A model generated the notes under the pieces. It was given only the letters and a program-made list of their open reading frames with translations, did no database searches and was not told the DNA's origin. DNA of 64,000 nt from Dyella_B nitratireducens (lineage in GTDB: Bacteria > Pseudomonadota > Gammaproteobacteria > Xanthomonadales > Rhodanobacteraceae), in NCBI RefSeq assembly GCF_049532905.1, contig NZ_CP064032.1:186001-250000 (forward strand). Direction: 5' to 3'. Of the stretch, positions 17,890 through 26,231 are shown one piece after another; position 1 is the first letter of the stretch, and every line of letters begins with the position of its first letter. Position numbers and translations under genes: made by a program.

Positions 17890-18228
17890 TCATCCATGAT
17901 CAGTCACGTCACGACTTGGCCGACCCCCGGCGCGACGCGAGCGGCGCACGCGCGGTTGCGAAGGATCGATGCCAATAACCCGTATGCCATTGGTGGCACG
18001 TGCCAGACGTGCATGCGGCAAATACGCAGCTTCAGCGACGTAGCGCCATTCACTCAGCGTCTGCGGCAAGCGCGCCTGTGGACAAGCCTCAAGCAGCGCA
18101 TCCAACGCTGCTTCGGCGGAATCATGCCGAGCCACTTCCTTTGCCTCGACCAACGAACGCCAGCGGTGGCCATGCTTGACGATGCGAAACAAGCCACGGC
18201 TGGAGGGAAAAACATACTGCGAAACCAT
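17890..18228 (-). CDS. hypothetical protein
   Basis: 112 residues, basic, with no signal peptide. The N-terminal part (YVFPSSRGLFRIVKHGHRWR) reads as a short beta-sheet followed by a helical segment rich in Ala/Leu and a basic Arg-rich tail (PRVRRSRRAGGRPSRD). No recognised domain. It converges on recQ with a REP pair between. An opposing frame covers almost the same DNA; I favour this one for its sequence character, with moderate certainty. Confidence 0.55.
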   Translation of the reverse strand: MVSQYVFPSSRGLFRIVKHGHRWRSLVEAKEVARHDSAEAALDALLEACPQARLPQTLSEWRYVAEAAYLPHARLARATNGIRVIGIDPSQPRVRRSRRAGGRPSRDVTDHG

Positions 18229-18363
18229 CGGGATATGCTCTCAAACCGATGGTGAAAGCATCGCGCACGGTGATGACGGGAGGATTATTCCCATGCGTCA
18301 CTACGATGGCGAAGCGTGATGCTTTAGTGATTTACGTGCGGCGCTCGTTAGGAACTTGTGAAA

Positions 18364-18693
18364 TCAGCCGGCATGGCAGGCAATGCCGGCTGCGCTGGCG
18401 ATGCTTTCGCCTGTTGCGAGCGGTGCAAGCAGGCCATCGTGCATACCCTTGGTCCACCATTGCCAGCCTTCGCCGATATAGCGGGCACCGCTGCCCGAAA
18501 TGGCGATATGCAAGGTGTGGGTTTCGCCTTCGAGCTTGATCACGGCAGTGTTGGTATCCGGGTAGGTGGCCTGTACCGTCTGTCCATCACTGCACGCGTA
18601 ATTCACCCATGCGTGGGTGTTGTCGGAAGGCATGGATGTACAGGCGGAGAGCGTGAGCACTAACGCCGCCGTGGCGCTGCATCGTTTGATCAT
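18364..18693 (-). CDS. mliC: MliC-type lysozyme inhibitor lipoprotein
   Basis: Putative outer-membrane lipoprotein that blocks host or competitor C-type lysozyme. 109 residues: signal peptide with lipobox TLSAC (Cys18), then the MliC pattern YACSDGQTVQATYPDT, SGSGARY and WQWWTKGMHDGLL, where the SGxxY and K residues form the inhibitor loop in known MliC. A second Cys near the end (GIACHAG) can pair with YAC. I start at the ATG preceded by GGGAGG; a longer frame runs into the upstream hairpin. Confidence 0.87.
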   Translation of the reverse strand: MIKRCSATAALVLTLSACTSMPSDNTHAWVNYACSDGQTVQATYPDTNTAVIKLEGETHTLHIAISGSGARYIGEGWQWWTKGMHDGLLAPLATGESIASAAGIACHAG

Positions 18694-18725
18694 GATCCGC
18701 CCTCCCGGTGAATCGGCGCAGCATA

Positions 18726-18755
18726 AAGCTATCGGCCCATGCGGGCCGATAGCTT
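18726..18755 (-). terminator. hairpin terminator after the thioredoxin-like gene
   Basis: A 13-bp perfect stem (AAGCTATCGGCCC paired with GGGCCGATAGCTT) with a 4-base loop, followed on the minus strand by TTTATGC. It lies between the thioredoxin-like gene and mliC, so these are probably separate transcripts. Confidence 0.7.
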
Positions 18756-18769
18756 GCAGGCAGCGAGGC

Positions 18770-19162
18770 TTATTGCAGCGCCGATTGCGCCAGTTTCCTG
18801 ATCTGATCGGGATCGGTAATGCCAACCTCGCGGCCGGTCTCCTTGCTGCCATGGAAGGTAATCAGCGTGCTTTGCTGGACGATGCCAAGTGCACGCTTTT
18901 CCGCTGTCTGGTTGTCGTAGTCCAGGCGCAAGATCACCAGCTTGTCGAAGGCAGGGTCCTTGGCAAGTGCATCGATCGTGGGCGCCTGCTTGCGGCAGGT
19001 GGGGCACCAGCTCGCGTACGCGTCGACCAGGACGGGTTTGCCGGCGGCTTGCGCGGCTTTCAGCGCAGCGGTGGTGAAGGGCTGGATGGGTTGCGCCATC
19101 AGCGGCGCGGCGGTAATCAGGCCAAACACCAGGGCGAGGGAGAGCTTGCGGAGAAAAGACAT
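18770..19162 (-). CDS. periplasmic thioredoxin-like protein
   Basis: 130 residues with a cleavable signal peptide (ends APLMAQ) and a thioredoxin fold with a WCPTC active site (Cys53, Cys56). Related to the C-terminal domain of DsbD and to TlpA-type reductases; it would act in the periplasm on disulfides. AGAAGGA lies before the ATG. It is divergent from a CcdA-like membrane electron transporter, its probable reductant source. The two together look like a split DsbD. Confidence 0.88.
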   Translation of the reverse strand: MSFLRKLSLALVFGLITAAPLMAQPIQPFTTAALKAAQAAGKPVLVDAYASWCPTCRKQAPTIDALAKDPAFDKLVILRLDYDNQTAEKRALGIVQQSTLITFHGSKETGREVGITDPDQIRKLAQSALQ

Positions 19163-19328
19163 GGACAGATCCTTCTTGTTGCGGTGGCACAGGAGTATTC
19201 GCTGCAAAACGCATGGGGTTACACGTAACCTGGCGATGTTGTTCAACGAAAAGTGGATAGAGGTTTCACAAGGAGTTGAACATGTTGATCCGTAAGCCCG
19301 AGTGTTCCGTTCGTTCCGGAGTACGCGC

Positions 19329-20054
19329 ATGAGCGGCAGTCTAAGTCCAGCCGTCGCCTACGCTGCAGGTGCGTTGACCATCCTTTCGCCGTGCGTGCTG
19401 CCGCTGATTCCCATCGTGCTCGGCAGCGCGGCACAACGTCATCGCTGGGGGCCGCTCGCGCTGGCGCTGGGGTTGGTGGCGTCATTCACTCTCACGGGTT
19501 TCGCTATTGCCACCATTGGTGCGTCTGCTGGCTTGAATCCAACGACGATTCGCCTGTGGAGCGCCGTGCTGCTTTTAATCGTGGGCGTGGTGCTTGTCGT
19601 GCCGCGATTGCAAGCGTTGTTCGAGCACGCGGCAGGGCCGTTGGCCAACTGGGCGGGCGAACGGCAGGCACGGCTGGAACAGTTTGGACTGGCGGGGCAG
19701 GCGGGTATTGGCGTGCTGCTCGGGCTGGTGTGGAGTCCCTGTGTTGGGCCAACCCTCGGTGCGGCGACGGTACTTGCTGCGCAGGGCAAGGACCTGGGCC
19801 AGGTTGCGCTGGTGATGGGCGCCTTCGCGCTCGGCATTGCCACCGTGCTGCTGATCCTTGCGTTGTTCGCACAGACTTTGATGGCGCGCTGGCGCGGGCG
19901 CTTGATGGAGGCGGGTACGCGGGGCAGGCGAGTGCTCGGCGTGTTGATCGTGCTGGTAGGCGTGCTGATCATCACCGGCACTGATCACCAATTGGAGGCA
20001 GTCATCATCGGTGTGCTGCCGGATTGGGTGACGGATCTTTCGACGTCGCTGTGA
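19329..20054 (+). CDS. CcdA-like thiol:disulfide membrane transporter
   Basis: 241-residue inner-membrane protein with about six helices. It carries the two redox cysteines of the CcdA/DsbD transmembrane family: SPCVLP (Cys22) in helix 1 and SPCVGP (Cys138) in helix 4. Such proteins move reducing equivalents from cytoplasmic thioredoxin to periplasmic thioredoxin-like partners. GGAG precedes the ATG at 19329. Divergent from the thioredoxin-like gene with 166 bp between starts. Confidence 0.9.
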   Translation: MSGSLSPAVAYAAGALTILSPCVLPLIPIVLGSAAQRHRWGPLALALGLVASFTLTGFAIATIGASAGLNPTTIRLWSAVLLLIVGVVLVVPRLQALFEHAAGPLANWAGERQARLEQFGLAGQAGIGVLLGLVWSPCVGPTLGAATVLAAQGKDLGQVALVMGAFALGIATVLLILALFAQTLMARWRGRLMEAGTRGRRVLGVLIVLVGVLIITGTDHQLEAVIIGVLPDWVTDLSTSL

Positions 20055-20117
20055 CAGGCACTTGCATGTGGCTGGCCGTGTATTTCATCACGGCCAGCCG
20101 AGGGATGGCCGCCATGC

Positions 20118-20540
20118 TCAGTTCGTGCCGATGATGCGACCCGAGTCCGCATCGATCTGCAACGATACGCGCACGCCGGCATTGTTCTTCGCCTCGGCTG
20201 TCCAAACGCCATGCGTGAAGTCAACATCATGCACCTGCGTAAAGCCTTCCGACGAAAGCATGGCGCGCACGTCTTTTTCGTTCATGCGCGAAACCTGCTT
20301 GTTCGGATAAGCCTGGCCGGTGAGCGGATCCACGCGCAACTTCACATGTGACCCGTCGCCACTGCGAGCGCGCGCTGTCCACACGCCATCCCTGAAATCG
20401 ACATCGTGAACGTCCGTGTAGCCCTGCTGGGTCAACTGCGTGACGATTTGTTGTTGTGTCAACGCACGCTCATCTTGCGCCATGGCCACGCCGGCACAGC
20501 CCAATGCCAATGCCATGGTCAATGAAGCGATTTTCTTCAC
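20118..20540 (-). CDS. exported tandem PepSY-like domain protein
   Basis: 140 residues from a GTG start with GAGGG nearby; signal peptide ends GVAMAQ. The mature protein is two copies of one motif of about 55 residues: QQGYTDVHDVDFRDGVWTA...DPLTGQ and SEGFTQVHDVDFTHGVWTA...DADSGR. Each copy resembles PepSY, a domain found in peptidase inhibitors and periplasmic sensors. Function unknown; probably periplasmic. Internal duplication is obvious at protein level. Confidence 0.82.
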   Translation of the reverse strand: MKKIASLTMALALGCAGVAMAQDERALTQQQIVTQLTQQGYTDVHDVDFRDGVWTARARSGDGSHVKLRVDPLTGQAYPNKQVSRMNEKDVRAMLSSEGFTQVHDVDFTHGVWTAEAKNNAGVRVSLQIDADSGRIIGTN

Positions 20541-20759
20541 GGACTTGCCCTCGCTGCCTGTGATTGCCTGGGAGTCTTGGTCGCCAGCAATCAATCGCGG
20601 GTGAAGAAAAGATTAGCGAAGTAGGGGAGTGTTCATGCTGTGCACCATGTGACGTTCAGTGCGTGCACTTGCTGATGGGGTGCTGTCGATACCAATCGTC
20701 GTCGCATGCAGGTTTGCATGGCGACGACGTTGGGTCTGTCTCAAGCAGTTTGTGTCGCT

Positions 20760-21140
20760 TTAGCGGTTTGCGGATGCTTCGCAGTGGTCGCCGGGGCATG
20801 CGAAGTCGACTTCGGCGCCTCGGCCTACGATCAGCGGAATATTGGAGCGCGTGTCGACTGTTTGCCCGTCTTTCTGCAACGTCACCGTGTAATCACCTGC
20901 CGGCAGCGAGTTGATCTTGTAGCGGCCTTTTTTGTTCACGGTGTCGTGGCGTTGCATACCCTCCGAGCTGTGCGCCGTTACGGTTTCTCCAGCGGGCGCT
21001 TGGCCGAAGATGGAGGCAGTCGTCGACTGTGCACGCACGGCCGATGGAGACACAGAACTGACGACACCCAGTGCAATGATGATGGCCGCGTTACACAGGG
21101 AAAGCGACCAACTGGTTTTGAAGCATTTGTTGCTGTACAT
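20760..21140 (-). CDS. exported orphan carboxypeptidase-regulatory-like domain
   Basis: 126 residues with a signal peptide (ends SAVRAQ) and a single Ig-like beta domain: ASIFGQAPAGETVTAHSS, GRYKINSLPAGDYTVTLQK and VDTRSNIPLIVGRGAEVDF. This is very like the extreme N-terminus of Oar-type TonB-dependent receptors of Lysobacterales, but no plug or barrel follows; the frame ends normally after a Cys pair (FACPGDHCE). Either a free-standing small secreted protein or the remnant of a receptor gene. Confidence 0.65.
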   Translation of the reverse strand: MYSNKCFKTSWSLSLCNAAIIIALGVVSSVSPSAVRAQSTTASIFGQAPAGETVTAHSSEGMQRHDTVNKKGRYKINSLPAGDYTVTLQKDGQTVDTRSNIPLIVGRGAEVDFACPGDHCEASANR

Positions 21141-21423
21141 GAAAACTCCTGTTTCACGAGTGACAATCGAGTTGCGCTAGCCGCAGTGGCCGTCATGGAC
21201 GGCCATCGGCTCACGCCATGCTTGCTGAAAAGGCAATGCCGGTTTTTGCTTCCCTGTATCGGCTGCTCGCGTTACCGCTCTCCCTGTGCGCTGGGTTTTA
21301 AGTGTTCCCAGTCGTGATGGACCCATCCCCATGGGTCATTTGAAAAGTCTGACTATTTCCCTGTCCCGATCATTTGTCAGGAATGGCGCTGCCGTCAAAT
21401 GCCATGGGTCATGTTCTGAAACG

Positions 21424-21448
21424 AAAAAGCCCGCTCGATGAGCGGGCT
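21424..21448 (-). terminator. terminator after the outermost tRNA-Phe fragment
   Basis: Minus strand: AGCCCGCT-CATCG-AGCGGGCT-like hairpin followed by five T residues. It lies 17 bp downstream of the truncated tRNA-Phe copy at 21465-21513 and is probably the terminator of the original chromosomal tRNA gene. Confidence 0.8.
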
Positions 21449-21464
21449 AAATCATGGAATGCGA

Positions 21465-21513
21465 TGGTGGCGAGAACGGAATCGAACGGTCGACACGGGG
21501 ATTTTCAATCCCC
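21465..21513 (-). repeat. truncated tRNA-Phe 3' end, outer attachment site
   Basis: 49 bp matching the 3' part of the tRNA-Phe at 31491-31566 (CCA end, acceptor strand, T arm, variable loop and 3' half of the anticodon arm including the anticodon loop), with several substitutions and one indel in the acceptor/T region. The 5' half of the tRNA is missing. It is the scar expected at the distal end of an element integrated into tRNA-Phe. Confidence 0.85.
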
Positions 21514-21748
21514 ATTTAAGCTGTTCGTAATATGTCGCCGCATTTCAGCTCATTCGTTAACTCATTGAAAGTAAAGGACGCGGTCCCGGGCTGTGTCGGA
21601 GCTGTCGCGCCAGATCCCGCCGCAGGCCTCTGGCAGCGTTTTCATTTTGAGCTTCCCGTCCGCCAAGGTCGGTTGGGTCGGACATAAGATTCAAAACAAA
21701 ATCGTCGAGAACCATGGCGAGGGAAATTCGATGTCTACGCGGCTCGAA
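21514..21748. other. non-coding stretch beside the outer attachment site
   Basis: Together with 21141-21423 this makes about 600 bp without a convincing gene. No integrase remnant is recognisable in either strand. A frame of 139 codons on the plus strand runs from here antisense into the HdeD-papain gene and is not credible. Confidence 0.4.
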
Positions 21749-23107
21749 TCAATGAGGACGTTTCACCTCATGGCGAATCGCCTCGACATCCCGCACCGGC
21801 TCGTGGCGTCGAACAATACGCCAGAATCGCGCGCTTTGGCTTACCAAAGTAGACCATCCCAGCGGTGTGGGTTGGATGGCTGCGCGCAACGTGCGTGCGT
21901 AATCGAGCACAAGGCCCGGTGTCCACGCCATCGCTCGTGCCCGTCGCTCCAATTGGGCAGCGACCCACAATTCCGGATTGAACACCGCACGCAAGAAAAC
22001 GTTCAAACCTGAACCGGATTGGGCAAGCGAACCTTCCAGCGCCGCCTCCAGCGCGTGGGCTACCGTGCTGGAGCAGTTGCGATTGGTAAGGTTGTATGTG
22101 TCGTTGCTGCGATAGTGTTCCCAAAATGCCACCAGGCGAGCGCGGTTATAACGTCCAAAGCGCACTTCGGCTGTAGCATTGCACCACCCTGTCGCCTCCA
22201 CGAGGTAACTAGGCTGGAAACGGCCTGGTACATCGTTATCCGCTGTCGCACGAAGCGCGTGCGAGAAATCCGTTTGCGATCGATCGATTTCGACCTTGGG
22301 ATAGTGACTGATGTAGATGTCCGGCGCCGCCTCCAGGGCCGCATGCCCGGTTGAAATCACGCCCTTGCTATCAACGGCCGCGATGTAGCGATCGATCACA
22401 GGTTGCGGCACCGGTTCGTCCACCGAGCCGGCCGGCGTCCACACATGCACGATCAGCTCCCCTTCTTGTTCGGAAACACCCTCTTCCACATCGGTAAGCA
22501 AGGCCCCATGGATGGCCAAATCACGCGAACGCCACCGTGCTGCCGTCGCTTGCCGTGGAAGCCGCTTCAGGCGAATTGCTTGCCGCACCAAACCACAGCC
22601 CGAAAGAAAAATACCCATGCCGATGCAATAGGGCAGCGTGCCTGCATAGAACGTGGGATACGGTTCAAACATGAAGATGGCAAAACCGACTTCGAACAGC
22701 CCCGTTAGGAACGACAGCCGCCAACCGGGGAAACGCACCACAACCGCGGCTGCCATGCGAAAAATGCCATCGGCCAGGAATGCAATGCCAAACAACATCG
22801 CAAGAATGACATTTGCCGCGTGATGCTCATCGACCACCAGAAGGCCGAACAATAGAAACACGACGCCGCGTGCCTTGCGCAATACGACACGCGTATCGGC
22901 ACCAGGCGGCGACACCACCAGCGTCACCACGGCCTCGATTAGCAGCAGATAGCCGAAAACATGGATGGGAAAATAGGCCACCCCATCCAATGCATCGACG
23001 AAAATAGCCGCACCAAGTACGGTCCAGATAAGCCCGACCAATGCCAGCATCAGCCAGCGGCGCCGAGTGAAATCGTGACCAAGCAGCAGCAAGATCAGGC
23101 GGACCAC
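21749..23107 (-). CDS. HdeD-type membrane protein fused to papain-like domain
   Basis: 452 residues. Residues 15-180 form six hydrophobic helices like HdeD/DUF308 acid- and stress-resistance proteins. Residues 200-450 are a soluble domain with GHAALEAAP (His255) followed ninety residues later by NRNCSSTVAHALE (Cys345). His before Cys is the order of circularly permuted papain-fold (NlpC/P60, LRAT, YiiX-like) enzymes, so it may be a membrane-tethered cysteine hydrolase. It is downstream of an MFS gene by 40 bp on the same strand. The family assignment of the C-terminal part is inference from motif order. Confidence 0.75.
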   Translation of the reverse strand: MVRLILLLLGHDFTRRRWLMLALVGLIWTVLGAAIFVDALDGVAYFPIHVFGYLLLIEAVVTLVVSPPGADTRVVLRKARGVVFLLFGLLVVDEHHAANVILAMLFGIAFLADGIFRMAAAVVVRFPGWRLSFLTGLFEVGFAIFMFEPYPTFYAGTLPYCIGMGIFLSGCGLVRQAIRLKRLPRQATAARWRSRDLAIHGALLTDVEEGVSEQEGELIVHVWTPAGSVDEPVPQPVIDRYIAAVDSKGVISTGHAALEAAPDIYISHYPKVEIDRSQTDFSHALRATADNDVPGRFQPSYLVEATGWCNATAEVRFGRYNRARLVAFWEHYRSNDTYNLTNRNCSSTVAHALEAALEGSLAQSGSGLNVFLRAVFNPELWVAAQLERRARAMAWTPGLVLDYARTLRAAIQPTPLGWSTLVSQSARFWRIVRRHEPVRDVEAIRHEVKRPH

Positions 23108-23147
23108 AATGTCACCTCGTGCATCGCTTCTCGCCCAGGATTGGCAT

Positions 23148-24320
23148 TCATGTGCTGCTCCGCGATCGCATCACGAATATGGCAAATAAAGCGCAGGCCG
23201 CAGCAATGATGCCTGGCAAACCCAACTGTCCGCTGGCCAGCATAGCTACGCCCGCCAGGCTCGGTCCGATCAAAGCACCGGCGCCCCACGCCAATCCCAT
23301 GACCGCGTAAACGCCGACAAGATCGTTTCCCTGGAAGCTGCTGCCTACCATGGCGAGCATCACCGTATAAATACCGACGAACAAACCGCCCCAAACGAAC
23401 ACCATGGCAAATGCCAACTGTGTTTCCTTGAGAGCAAACGGCCACAGCAGCGCTGTAAAAGCGGAAATCCAGGCGAGTATCAACACGAGTCGCCGCCTAT
23501 CCATCTTGTCGGCGAGCCAGCCGATCGGGATTTGCAGAACGATTGCGCCGAGCATCAAAGTCGAGATCAGCTGCATTGCGCGATCTTCGTTCCAACCCAT
23601 GCCCGTCGCGTATAGAGCGATAAACGATAAGCCCGCTGTTTCGACACCGGCATTGAGAACTGTAGTAGCGATGGCGATGGGAGCGAGCTTTACGTAGCGC
23701 ATCGGCTGCGCCCGTTCAGGCTCGCTGTGGCCGGGAGCCAGTACCCACGGCGGAGCCACAAAAACCACCGCGGCAACGGCTATCGCTGCACCGACGGTAA
23801 AGGCGCGATCGTTGACGCCGATCTGCGATAACAAGGCAGGCCCCAACACCATGCCCAACGACAAGGCGGCGGTATAGATGGCCATCGTGCGCCCGCGCGT
23901 ATGCTCGTCGCTCAGCACGTTGGTCCACGTCTCTGACATCACGAACAGCGCTTCGGCAGCAGCCCCCAGCATGATGCGCAGTGGAAACCATATCCAGACA
24001 ACCGGCCACACCTGGAACAGAAACAGCAGCACGCCAGCCAAAACCAATGCCAGTACCGTCAGGCGGCGCGCACCGAATCGTGCTGCCAATCCAGGCAACA
24101 ACGGGGCCGCCAGCAACACCCCTAGCGCATGCATCGCCGCGTTCACGCCGACAAATATGCTGGAATAGCCGCGCGTGACCAGACTCATCGCGATAAGCGG
24201 CGCGGAAAGGCTATACGTCAGGCCGAACGTGGTGGCTGCTGCCACGACCGCAGTCACGGACAGCTGGCGGCGCCATCGTGGCAATGCCACCGTTGCAGTG
24301 GATTGCGTGGACGCCTGCAT
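23148..24320 (-). CDS. MFS transporter
   Basis: About 390 residues with twelve predicted membrane helices, of the YcaD/drug-efflux-like branch of the major facilitator superfamily. Seen: a central loop near residue 190-200 (LAPGHSEPERAQP), the motif GWLADKMDRRRL between helices 8 and 9, and GARRLTVLAL after helix 2. Substrate cannot be inferred. GGAGGG precedes the ATG at 24320; the frame is open a little further. Co-directional with the HdeD-papain gene, probably one operon. Confidence 0.88.
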   Translation of the reverse strand: MQASTQSTATVALPRWRRQLSVTAVVAAATTFGLTYSLSAPLIAMSLVTRGYSSIFVGVNAAMHALGVLLAAPLLPGLAARFGARRLTVLALVLAGVLLFLFQVWPVVWIWFPLRIMLGAAAEALFVMSETWTNVLSDEHTRGRTMAIYTAALSLGMVLGPALLSQIGVNDRAFTVGAAIAVAAVVFVAPPWVLAPGHSEPERAQPMRYVKLAPIAIATTVLNAGVETAGLSFIALYATGMGWNEDRAMQLISTLMLGAIVLQIPIGWLADKMDRRRLVLILAWISAFTALLWPFALKETQLAFAMVFVWGGLFVGIYTVMLAMVGSSFQGNDLVGVYAVMGLAWGAGALIGPSLAGVAMLASGQLGLPGIIAAACALFAIFVMRSRSST

Positions 24321-24450
24321 GCGACTGCCACCCTCCAGGGTCAATGCGCCAATTCGGCCACTTATAACCGAAAAGGCGGTGACCTGCTTCCTGTGGCGTA
24401 TCTGTGTCCGCTCTAGGATTTAGTGCAGTGTCGGAACACTCACCGAACAC

Positions 24451-24831
24451 TCACGCAAAAGTCACGTTCTGAAGAAGCCTTTGGGTTTGCCGCCGAGCAG
24501 ATGAGGCCACAGACGCAAGCTTGCCTGTCAGTTTATTTTCCTCACCGTTTTCAAAATTGAATTCGGATTCGTAGAGGCTGAAGTTGGCACGGAAAGCTTC
24601 GACAACTGCAGGCCAAGTGCGCATAAGGGCCAGCATTTGGTCGATGACATCGAAGGCGACGCGACGGGACACCCCATTTCCGTCAACGATTCGGAAGTTA
24701 ATGCGTACACCAGCAAGGCTTACTTCGACCAAGCCCAGCAGTACCCTGAAATCAGTGGTATGGGCAACATCTGGACTTATGGTGGTGGTATCAACTGGAA
24801 CGCGATACAAAAACAGGGCGACTTGGTCCAC
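24451..24831 (-). CDS. hypothetical ORF, doubtful
   Basis: 126 codons from a GTG start with no clear ribosome site. The protein has a plausible mix of strands and one amphipathic helix (VAFDVIDQMLALMRTWPAVVEAF) but no known domain. The opposite strand also has a long open frame whose end is 24840. It is unclear which, if either, is used; the minus frame looks slightly more protein-like. It sits between the MFS gene and the OmpA-like gene. Confidence 0.3.
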   Translation of the reverse strand: MDQVALFLYRVPVDTTTISPDVAHTTDFRVLLGLVEVSLAGVRINFRIVDGNGVSRRVAFDVIDQMLALMRTWPAVVEAFRANFSLYESEFNFENGEENKLTGKLASVASSARRQTQRLLQNVTFA

Positions 24832-24869
24832 CCACGTTGATATGGGTCACTAATCGGAAGAGCTAAGGC

Positions 24870-25349
24870 ATGAAACTGCGTTGGACTAAGAACTCCATGT
24901 TGACAGGCCTGATTTTGGGGCTGATGGCTTGCGCGTCCTCCCAAACGGCATTCTCAACGGACTTCTCGATTGATGCTGTATTTTTCAATGATGGCGTGCC
25001 TGCAAAAGGTGGCACCCTGGATGCGTCATTGGTGGGCTCTAACGAATCCTTGCAAGTGCTGAAGAACGACGCCGATGCAATTAAATCCCTGAAGCCTCCG
25101 CACCGGGTCAAAATTGTTGGACACACCGATAGCAAAGAGTGCAGTGGGAAGGCGTGTGAGGCGCTATCACTTCGGCGTGCAGAGTTGGTGTTCAATTGGA
25201 TGGTTGCTAACGGTGTTCCAACCAGCATGCTGTTGCCACCTGAGGGGCATGGCAGTCATGAACCTGTCGCGAGTAATGACATACCGAAAGGACGAGCACG
25301 AAATCGGTATGTTGAATTTCAAGTGGTCCCAAGCACACCTCAGCTCTAG
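24870..25349 (+). CDS. OmpA-like lipoprotein
   Basis: 159 residues. Lipobox GLMAC gives a lipid-anchored Cys21. The C-terminal OmpA domain (residues 55-155) has the peptidoglycan-binding pattern IVGHTDSKECSG and LSLRRAELVFNWM and ends with RARNRYVEF; a Cys pair around KECSGKAC could be a disulfide. It would tie the outer membrane to peptidoglycan. The OmpA domain is intact. It lies alone in the outer tRNA-Phe segment. Confidence 0.85.
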   Translation: MKLRWTKNSMLTGLILGLMACASSQTAFSTDFSIDAVFFNDGVPAKGGTLDASLVGSNESLQVLKNDADAIKSLKPPHRVKIVGHTDSKECSGKACEALSLRRAELVFNWMVANGVPTSMLLPPEGHGSHEPVASNDIPKGRARNRYVEFQVVPSTPQL

Positions 25350-25694
25350 GGAGGGTGCGCTTAGTTGGCCCGCTTGGCACGCGAACGGAGTAAATCGTAC
25401 CCGGCACTACGTCCGGTAGTGAAGCTACGCCCATTTTCCGCGTAACCAGTTATGTAGTTACGGCATGCTACTTGGCGACAGTGACACATGCTTCGCGCTT
25501 CGATCCCTTTGCACCCCTAGGCCAACGCCTAGTAGACACAACACCGCTAGTACCAAGGTCGGGGCGAAAAGAAACCCTTCATTAAGAAACCCCTGAATGG
25601 GCTCCACCACCCCTTGCGGTTGGGGTGTAAAACAACGCTGCTGCTGACCGATACCCTTGTCTACAAGGCGGAAAACAGGCTCCGATTTCGCGGT
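25350..25694. other. intergenic stretch without recognisable gene
   Basis: 345 bp between convergent genes. Contains one weak hairpin (CACCCC/GGGGTG at 25608-25627) not followed by a T-run. No ORF, tRNA or repeat recognised. Confidence 0.4.
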
Positions 25695-26231
25695 TCACCT
25701 GACCTCCATCGTCTCTTTGCCCGTCCTCGGGTCACATGACCATTTGATCGAAACGGGTTTGTCGTTGCCGATATGCTCGAATGTTTTGACTATTTCAGCG
25801 GCATCGAGGAAATAAAGCTGAGAGTTCTTGTTCCGGTCGGAGGCAAAGAAGACGCCAGCTAGACCCCCATGCTCCCGTTCGCAAATCGTAAATACGAAGC
25901 TGTGAATGATCTGGTTGCAAGCTGACCGGATAGGCAACGTTGTTGGAGTGGCAACGTCTAAGTCATATAACTCGTCGATCTTATGATTGTTCCGGTGCGT
26001 AACTGGCTCCCTGTTCGGATGACAGGTCAGGCTTACATTTAGAGCATGCGCTGCATCAGTGAGCTTCGCTGGCGCTTCTAGCAACTTCCGAATGGCGTAG
26101 AAGCTGATAAACAAGTCTCGCTCTATTTGTGCCAACTGTTCCTCGCCCAACTCACCCGGGCCGGTAAGAGCCTGGAGCCTTGTCGCAGCCTCAAGAAGCG
26201 GCAACTTCCAGTAGCAGCTCTCGTGGATCAA
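25695..26231 (-). CDS. hypothetical protein, second gene of coupled pair
   Basis: 178 residues, soluble. The N-terminal half is helical (LLEAATRLQALTG, EEQLAQIERDLFISFYAIRKLLEAP), the C-terminal half beta-rich with a Cys (IHSFVFTICEREHGGL) and ends in an irregular tail. No recognised domain. Its ATG overlaps the stop of the upstream gene by four bases, so the two are translationally coupled. Codon use is less GC-biased than the core genes nearby. Confidence 0.7.
   Translation of the reverse strand: MIHESCYWKLPLLEAATRLQALTGPGELGEEQLAQIERDLFISFYAIRKLLEAPAKLTDAAHALNVSLTCHPNREPVTHRNNHKIDELYDLDVATPTTLPIRSACNQIIHSFVFTICEREHGGLAGVFFASDRNKNSQLYFLDAAEIVKTFEHIGNDKPVSIKWSCDPRTGKETMEVR

Noticed and set aside
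21593..22012. 139-codon plus-strand frame near the outer attachment site, considered as an integrase remnant
   Set aside because: Antisense to the HdeD-papain gene and without tyrosine-recombinase motifs.
25608..25627. GC hairpin CACCCC/GGGGTG as REP unit
   Set aside because: Resembles the REP stem only in composition; no GTAG head, no partner unit.
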